NCBI GenBank assembly: GCA_012837155.1
Contig: CP051546.1
Span: forward strand, 1,963,075 to 2,027,074
Direction: 5' to 3'
Length of the DNA stretch: 64,000 bases
From: Flavobacterium sp.
Lineage (GTDB): Bacteria > Bacteroidota > Bacteroidia > Flavobacteriales > Flavobacteriaceae
Of this stretch, positions 59,137 to 64,000 are shown one piece after another. The notes beneath the pieces were generated by a model. It did no database searches. It saw only the letters and a list, made by a program, of their open reading frames with translations, and was not told where the DNA came from. The translations under genes and the position numbers were made by a program. Every line of letters begins with the position of its first letter. Position 1 is the stretch's first letter.

Positions 59137-59864
59137 TAAACCTTCGGTAGCGCTTTACTAGATTTAGTATCTTACGAAGATAATTAAAAAAACGTAAAGT
59201 ATGACTACAAAAAAAAGAATGCAGAAGATTTAAGAGAAAACAAAATACTGAATCAAGCCAAACGGGAAGTTCCAGGATTTGAGGGGCTTTTAAATCGTTT
59301 TGAGCGAACGGTTTCTGTTTTAGGCAGAAGCCAAAGTACTTTTAACAATTATTCCCGTCACGTGGCGGCAATCTCGCTCTATTTTGGTAAAATCCCGACC
59401 GAACTAGATCCCGAACAAGTGCAGGACTATTTGTTTTACCAACAGAAAAAATCCAAAACACCCTCTCAAACTTATTTTAAACACTGCGTTTATGGCCTTC
59501 GGTTTTTACTTAAATCCGAAGGATTACCTTATGAATACCTGCGATTGCCCTCGATAAAACACGAGAAAAAACTTCCCGTGGTACTTAGTAAGGAAGAAGT
59601 TTGGGCTATGCTTCAAAGTGCCAAACTACTCAAACACAAAATTCTCATTGGTTTATACCATTGACTAATACAGTTTAGTCCAAAAAGGAGATGAAACGAT
59701 ATATTCAAATTCACAGGTTTTCTTGACAATTTCATTAGTTAGTTTTTTCACCTCATTCTCTATGAAAGAACTTACCTCTTCTAGTGATTTGTGCAGTTTT
59801 CCAGTAAAAGCCCTTTTCATTCGGAGGGTACTGAAAAAGTCTTTTTTCGAATAAATTGATAAAT

Positions 59865-59900
59865 AAAAGGAGTAGAAAGCTTAGGATTTCTACTCCTTTT
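59865..59900. terminator. Hairpin at the left end of the IS1182-type element
   Basis: Perfect 14-bp stem AAAAGGAGTAGAAA/TTTCTACTCCTTTT (59865-59878, 59887-59900) with an 8-base loop and T run, just upstream of the transposase. It probably blocks readthrough transcription from outside. Confidence 0.7.
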
Positions 59901-59934
59901 TGGTATATTTAGCTGTAATTATAAGGTTTTTTAC

Positions 59935-61383
59935 ATGTTAGTACAGCAACAAACAATACAGTTCAGCGAGCATTCCTCTTTATATGATTTAATTATTCCA
60001 AGGAATAATCTTTTGAGAAAAATTAACGATTTGATAGACTTTTCATTTATCTACGATGAGTTGTTAAATAAATACTGCACCAATAATGGACGTATGGCAG
60101 AAAGTCCCGTTCGTATGTTCAAGTATTTGCTTCTTAAAACAATTTACACCGTTTCCGATGTTGATGTAGTGGAACGTTCGCGTTACGATATGTCCTTTAA
60201 ATATTTTTTGGATATGAATCCAGAAGACGATGTTATTAATCCGAGTTCGTTGACCAAATTCAGAAAACTACGTTTGAAAGACACCGACTTGTTAAATCTG
60301 TTGATAAACAAAACGGTAACCATAGCTATTGAAAAAGGCATCATCCGTTCTAAGTCTATTATTGTTGATGCCACACATACTTTATCAAGATCTAATCCGT
60401 TTTTAGCCATCGATGTATTGAGAGAACGCTCCAAGTTACTTCGAAAAACAGTATACACCTTTGACGACCAATTCAAAGAACGTATGCCCAAAAAAAATAC
60501 CGACAATGATTTAGAAAAGGAGCTGGCTTATTGCAAAGAGTTAGAAAAACGCATAGAAAATGAGCCGTCTATAAGTTCAATACCCGCTGTGAAGGAAAAA
60601 TTAAATCTGCTAAAAGAAACCGTAGAAGACACTCAAGAAAATTTAACCCTATCCAAAGATACCGATGCAAAAATAGGTCATAAATCTGCCGAGAGTTCCT
60701 TTTTTGGCTACAAAACTCATTTGGCTATGACCGAAGAGCGCATCATTACCGCGGCTGTAGTTACATCTGGAGAAAAAGGCGATGGACCAGAATTACCTAA
60801 ACTTTTAGAAATCAGTCAAGAAAACGGAGTTGATGTAGATACCATTATTGGCGACGGAGCTTATTCTGGAAAAGAGAATCTTAAAATTACAACTGAACAA
60901 AACATAAAAATAGTAGCGCGTCTAAATCCATCTATAACCCAAGGCTTTAGGAAAGATGAAGATAAATTTGATTACAATAAAGATGCCGATAGGTTTGTTT
61001 GCCCAGCAGGGCATTTAGCAATACGAAAAGCGCGCCAAGGCACTAAAGATGTCGGGGTAAATCAAGTAGATACTTACTATTTTGATGTCGAAAAATGCAA
61101 GCATTGCCCTTTAAAGGAAGGTTGTTATAAAGATGGAGCCAAGACAAAAACGTATTCGGTATCCATAAAATCAGAATTGCATCAAGACCAAATGGCTTTT
61201 CAAGAAACAGAATATTACAAAGAAAAAGCAAAACATCGATACAAGATAGAAGCTAAAAATAGCGAGTTAAAAAATATACACGGTTATGATAGAGCAATAT
61301 CATACGGTATTACCAATATGCAAATGCAAGGTGCAATAGCAATTTTTACAGTCAACTTAAAAAGAATACTCAAATTAATGTAG
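59935..61383 (+). CDS. IS1182-family transposase
   Basis: A 482-residue intact DDE transposase. N-terminal DUF772-type domain (NNGRMAESPVRMFKYLLLKT, YDMSFKYFLDMNPED), first Asp in IIVDATHTLSRSNPF, second in DTIIGDGAYSGKEN, a Cys-rich insert (CKHCPLKEGCYKDG) and the Glu region KHRYKIEAKNSELKNIHGY. Length and order fit the IS1182 (IS5-like) group. Confidence 0.93.
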   Translation: MLVQQQTIQFSEHSSLYDLIIPRNNLLRKINDLIDFSFIYDELLNKYCTNNGRMAESPVRMFKYLLLKTIYTVSDVDVVERSRYDMSFKYFLDMNPEDDVINPSSLTKFRKLRLKDTDLLNLLINKTVTIAIEKGIIRSKSIIVDATHTLSRSNPFLAIDVLRERSKLLRKTVYTFDDQFKERMPKKNTDNDLEKELAYCKELEKRIENEPSISSIPAVKEKLNLLKETVEDTQENLTLSKDTDAKIGHKSAESSFFGYKTHLAMTEERIITAAVVTSGEKGDGPELPKLLEISQENGVDVDTIIGDGAYSGKENLKITTEQNIKIVARLNPSITQGFRKDEDKFDYNKDADRFVCPAGHLAIRKARQGTKDVGVNQVDTYYFDVEKCKHCPLKEGCYKDGAKTKTYSVSIKSELHQDQMAFQETEYYKEKAKHRYKIEAKNSELKNIHGYDRAISYGITNMQMQGAIAIFTVNLKRILKLM

Positions 61384-61475
61384 AAAATGTAATCTACACG
61401 TGCATTTTACCAAATGAACCTGTATAAGTCAAAAACAGACACATACAATCAACAATAAAAAACAGTTACAAAAAT

Positions 61476-61521
61476 AAAACCGCTTATAACGGATGCTTAA
61501 AATCCTGTTATAAGCGGTTTT
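61476..61521. terminator. Hairpin at the right end of the IS1182-type element
   Basis: Perfect 15-bp stem AAAACCGCTTATAAC/GTTATAAGCGGTTTT (61476-61490, 61507-61521) with T run, about 95 bases after the transposase stop and inside the element. Confidence 0.75.
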
Positions 61522-63081
61522 TTAATATCTAAAAAAGAACGTTGATCAAAATAAGTGATGTTTTTCAGTACCCTCTTCATTCGCCACCATATTTTTTCTG
61601 AGGGATTGAGTTCTGGTGAATATGGTGGGATAAAAAGTAACGCTATGTTATTTGGAATGGTAAGGGTCTTTGATTTGTGAAATGCACCATTATCTAAGAT
61701 TATTATTTTAAATTCATCAGGTCTCTCTTTTGAAAATTCATTTAGGAATAGTTGAAAATTATTTGAATTGCAATGGGGTAATTCCAATTCAAAATGATCT
61801 CCTGTAAATGGTGAATAAGCACCAAATAACCATGTGGCTTTGAATACTTGTTGAAAGACACATATCGGCTTAATTCCTTTTGCCGTTAAGGCTTTTCCGT
61901 TTCTAGTAAACATCCCGAACCGACTTTCATCTTGACAATACAAGTTTATTGTTTTAAATCCCCATCCTTTTTCGTTGTAGATGTTTTCACATTCTTTACT
62001 GAAATTTTTTTAAAATCCTCAACCTTAATTTGGTCTTTCTTAACATGAATTTTTCTTGCGGTCTTTATTTTTGCCTTGAATTTTCTATAAACGTACCCTT
62101 TGAAAGTGCTGTAATTAGTTTGTTTCCCAAACTTTTCATCAAACCAAGCTAACAGTTCGACGTATCCAACAAACCCGTTTTCAGGATTAAACATCTGTTC
62201 TCTTAAAGCTTGCTCTTCTTCCAAAGTTATAACACTGGGCTTGTATCCTTTTTTAGAATGTCTTGTCAGTAGTTCAATCCCTCCATTAATATAGAGGTCG
62301 CGCCACGACTGAATACTATTATGATTAACCCCTATGGCTTGAGCAACCTCTCTTTTAGAAATTCCATTCAGTTCATTTTCTTTAAAAACAAGTAAAGCAT
62401 GTACTCTCTTTGCAATCATGGGGTTGCTCTTTTTTTGAATTTTTTTGAGCTCCGACAAGCTCTCCTTTATTGTAAATATTTTTGGTGACGACATATATTT
62501 TCTTTCTTAAGCCAAATATACGATTTTTATATTTTAGTCCAATGTGAATAAAAAAAATGTTTCGAGTGTTTTTGGACTATTTTATAAAAATCAATGGTAT
62601 AACTTTATGGCTGTGGACTTCGTTGTATGGAAGCCAGAAATGTTCGTTTACAGGATTTGGATTTCGATAGAAAACAACTCAAAGTCGTTCAAGGCAAAGG
62701 TAAAAAAGACCGCTATGTTCCGCTTTCGGTGCATTTAATCCGAGGTTTAAAAAAATATATCGAAGCCGAAAAATCCCAAGATTATCTCTTCAATGGTCAA
62801 CCTATCGAAAGGGCTGGAGGCGATTTTGATTCACGGTATTCCCAGCGTGGCGTGCAATGGGCAGTTAGACAAGTTGCCAAAGCGGCAGGTGTGAAAAAAG
62901 AAGTACATACCCACACGCTTCGGCACAGCTATGCCACGCATTTGCTCGAAGACGGTATGGATATTATGACCCTTAAAGATCTTTTAGGACATCAAAATAT
63001 CGAAACCACGATGGAATATCTGCACATTGCCCAACTCGAGAGTCAGCGCATTTTTAGTCCACTCGATACTCTTTTTGCAAA

Positions 63082-64000
63082 ATGCAGCCGCTCTTTGAAG
63101 TAGCCGATGTACTGCGAAAAATTGGTTCCAAAATCGAAAACTATGGATTGAATACTTGGCAACTCCGCACGCTTTCTGCCATAAAAAAATGCAGAACCGC
63201 AGAACTAGGTGGTCATATAGATGCTTGCGATAGTTGTGGCAATCTCTCCATAAGCTATAACTCTTGCCGCAATCGGCATTGCCCAAAGTGTCAGGGTAAA
63301 AACAGGGAAGATTGGATAGCCAAAAGAGAAACGGAACTCTTACCAGTACCTTATTTCCACGTAGTTTTCACTTTGCCCGAGGCAATCAATTCTTTGGCGA
63401 TGCACCAGTCCAAAATCGTGTACGATACCTTGTTTGAAGCCTCTTGGGAAACGCTACAACAATTTGGAAAATCCAAAGAAATGCAAATGGGAATGATTGC
63501 CGTTTTGCACACTTGGGGGCAGCAATTGAGTTTGCATCCACACCTGCATTGCATTGTGCCAGGAGGCGGAGTGGATAAAAATGGAATTTGGAAAAACAGC
63601 CGACTCGATGGCAAGTTTCTGTTTTCGGTAAAGGCATTATCCAAGGTTTTTAGGGCTAAATATTGTGAAAAGCTAAAAACAAAAAATCCGATTGGTTATG
63701 AGCAAATCCGTCAGGATTTATGGCAAAAACCGTGGGTGGTATTTGCCAAGAAACCTTTTGGAAATCCGAAATCGGTGGTGGAATATTTAGGAAGATATAC
63801 CCACAAAATTGCTATTAGCAACCATCGAATCAAAGATATTAGTGACCAAAACGTCACTTTTGATTATAAGAATTATCGAATGGCGGGAGTCAAAAAACAA
63901 ATGACACTCACCCATCAGGAGTTTATCAGGCGGTTTGCCTTGCATATTTTGCCCAAAGGTTTTGTAAAAATCCGCCATCATGGTTTTTTGAGTAGCACTT
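63082..64000 (+). CDS. IS91-family HUH transposase, partial
   Basis: At least 306 residues; no stop before the window ends. The ATG at 63082 lies inside the recombinase end (22-base overlap). N-terminal zinc finger CDSCGNLSISYNSCRNRHCP plus KC; then HUH motif in LSLHPHLHCIVPGGGVD and the catalytic Tyr region VEYLGRYTHKIAISNHRI. IS91 transposases move by rolling-circle replication. The gene is uninterrupted as far as visible. Confidence 0.93.
   Translation, partial: MQPLFEVADVLRKIGSKIENYGLNTWQLRTLSAIKKCRTAELGGHIDACDSCGNLSISYNSCRNRHCPKCQGKNREDWIAKRETELLPVPYFHVVFTLPEAINSLAMHQSKIVYDTLFEASWETLQQFGKSKEMQMGMIAVLHTWGQQLSLHPHLHCIVPGGGVDKNGIWKNSRLDGKFLFSVKALSKVFRAKYCEKLKTKNPIGYEQIRQDLWQKPWVVFAKKPFGNPKSVVEYLGRYTHKIAISNHRIKDISDQNVTFDYKNYRMAGVKKQMTLTHQEFIRRFALHILPKGFVKIRHHGFLSST

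Larger units (their letters stand above)
59824..61575 (+). mobile_element. Complete IS1182-family insertion sequence
   Basis: A 1752-bp element with 15-bp identical inverted ends, GAGGGTACTGAAAAA (59824-59838) and its complement (61561-61575). It is flanked by an 8-bp duplication TTCATTCG (59816-59823, 61576-61583) inside the IS630 transposase gene. The intact transposase and exact duplication mark it as the youngest layer of the stack. Confidence 0.93.
59665..62494 (-). pseudogene. IS630-family transposase split by the nested element
   Basis: The N-terminal part (62494 to 61576) holds a helix-turn-helix (SKREVAQAIGVNHNSIQSW) and DDE motifs CQDESRFGMF, IILDNGAFHKS and YSPELNPSEKIWWRMKR. The last 50 residues lie across the insert at 59665-59815 (AFTGKLHKSLEEVSSFIENE to SSPFWTKLY). 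Joined and with one A added to the A7 run near 62008, it is 356 residues. The C-terminal tail seen in the uninterrupted frame (VLKNITYFDQRS) is nested-element sequence. Confidence 0.85.
59656..62599 (-). mobile_element. IS630-family element carrying a nested IS1182-type element
   Basis: Ends TACCATTGA (59656-59664) and TCAATGGTA (62591-62599), with a further shared inner block TAGTCCAAAAA at each end. It is flanked by TA (59654-59655, 62600-62601), the family's usual target. Without the nested insert it is 1184 bp. It entered the recombinase gene at GGTT-TA-CTTTATGG. Confidence 0.88.
59201..63103 (+). pseudogene. Tyrosine recombinase split by an IS630 element
   Basis: Removing the IS630 element joins 59201-59655 with 62603-63103 into a 318-residue tyrosine recombinase (one A missing near 59217; one extra A at 62602). 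N-terminal core-binding domain: FNNYSRHVAAISLYFGKIP. Catalytic set: Arg in LLYGCGLRCMEAR, Lys in GKGKKDRYVPLS, HTLRHSYATHLLEDG, GHQNIETTMEYLH with Tyr. Its end overlaps the IS91 transposase start. In Bacteroidota such recombinases often precede IS91-type transposases, so the two form one element. Confidence 0.85.
59201..64000 (+). mobile_element. IS91-family element with accessory tyrosine recombinase (right end outside)
   Basis: Recombinase plus HUH transposase in one transcription direction with overlapping ends. Left boundary is unknown, since IS91 elements lack inverted repeats and target duplications; I start it at the recombinase ATG. The element has been inactivated, at least for the recombinase, by nested insertions. 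Confidence 0.6.

Noticed and set aside
61497-61575. C-terminal tail VLKNITYFDQRS of the IS630 transposase
   Set aside because: It is translation of the right end of the nested IS1182-type element; the true C-terminus lies at 59665-59815.
1-63103. Programmed ribosomal frameshifting as general explanation for split genes
   Set aside because: Lesions occur in ordinary housekeeping genes, in runs as short as two bases, without slippery heptamers or common downstream structure.

Overview
The window looks like a chromosome segment of a Flavobacterium-type member of the Bacteroidota. The DNA is AT-rich. Several promoters fit the Bacteroidota pattern (TTG, about 20 bases, TAnnTTTG). It carries a type IX secretion gene (porQ), a small GldL-like membrane protein and a CAL67264-type membrane protein, together with a Flavobacterium-style housekeeping order. 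No rRNA, tRNA or CRISPR array was recognised.

Layout. 1-3.4 kb: lon, porQ, cmk. 3.5-4.7 kb: a complete ISAs1-family insertion sequence lying inside the hairpin that probably terminates cmk. 5-7.6 kb: a CAP-domain lipoprotein, a nucleoside-phosphorylase-like protein and a GT2 glycosyltransferase. 15.6 down to 7.6 kb on the minus strand: a tightly overlapping seven-gene operon (nucleotidyltransferase, B12-type radical SAM protein, two methyltransferases, GT-C membrane glycosyltransferase, ABC exporter, GT4), probably making and exporting a modified surface glycan or glycolipid. 16-25 kb: a lipoprotein with two MliC-like repeats, then glgC, glgE, glgB and a GH31 alpha-glucosidase, then an M48 peptidase. 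25.8-33 kb: methionine gamma-lyase-like enzyme with a divergent Lrp regulator, lpdA, DoxX, pabB, tilS and a stand-alone DsbD N-terminal domain. 33-38.5 kb: a seven-gene type III polyketide synthase cluster with its own flavoprotein, methyltransferase, dehydratase, ketosynthase, carrier protein and phosphopantetheinyl transferase, probably for a phenolic lipid. 38.5-56.5 kb: mostly housekeeping genes (exonuclease, DUF294/CBS protein, ung, mutS2, ettA, holA, OmpA, a second lpdA, amt, rlmH). 56.5-64 kb: an accessory region with an IS1595 element splitting a small gene beside a DUF4062 protein, palindromic repeats, and a nested stack: an IS1182-family element inside an IS630 element inside a tyrosine recombinase gene that precedes an IS91-family transposase running off the window.

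An important caveat concerns the sequence itself. About 45 genes or segments, including essential ones such as tilS, are broken by one-base indels, nearly always one base missing from a homopolymer. Restoring that base gives a normal protein almost every time. I read these as sequencing or assembly errors, and I annotate the repaired genes across each break. The IS insertions, with their target duplications, are real structural events.
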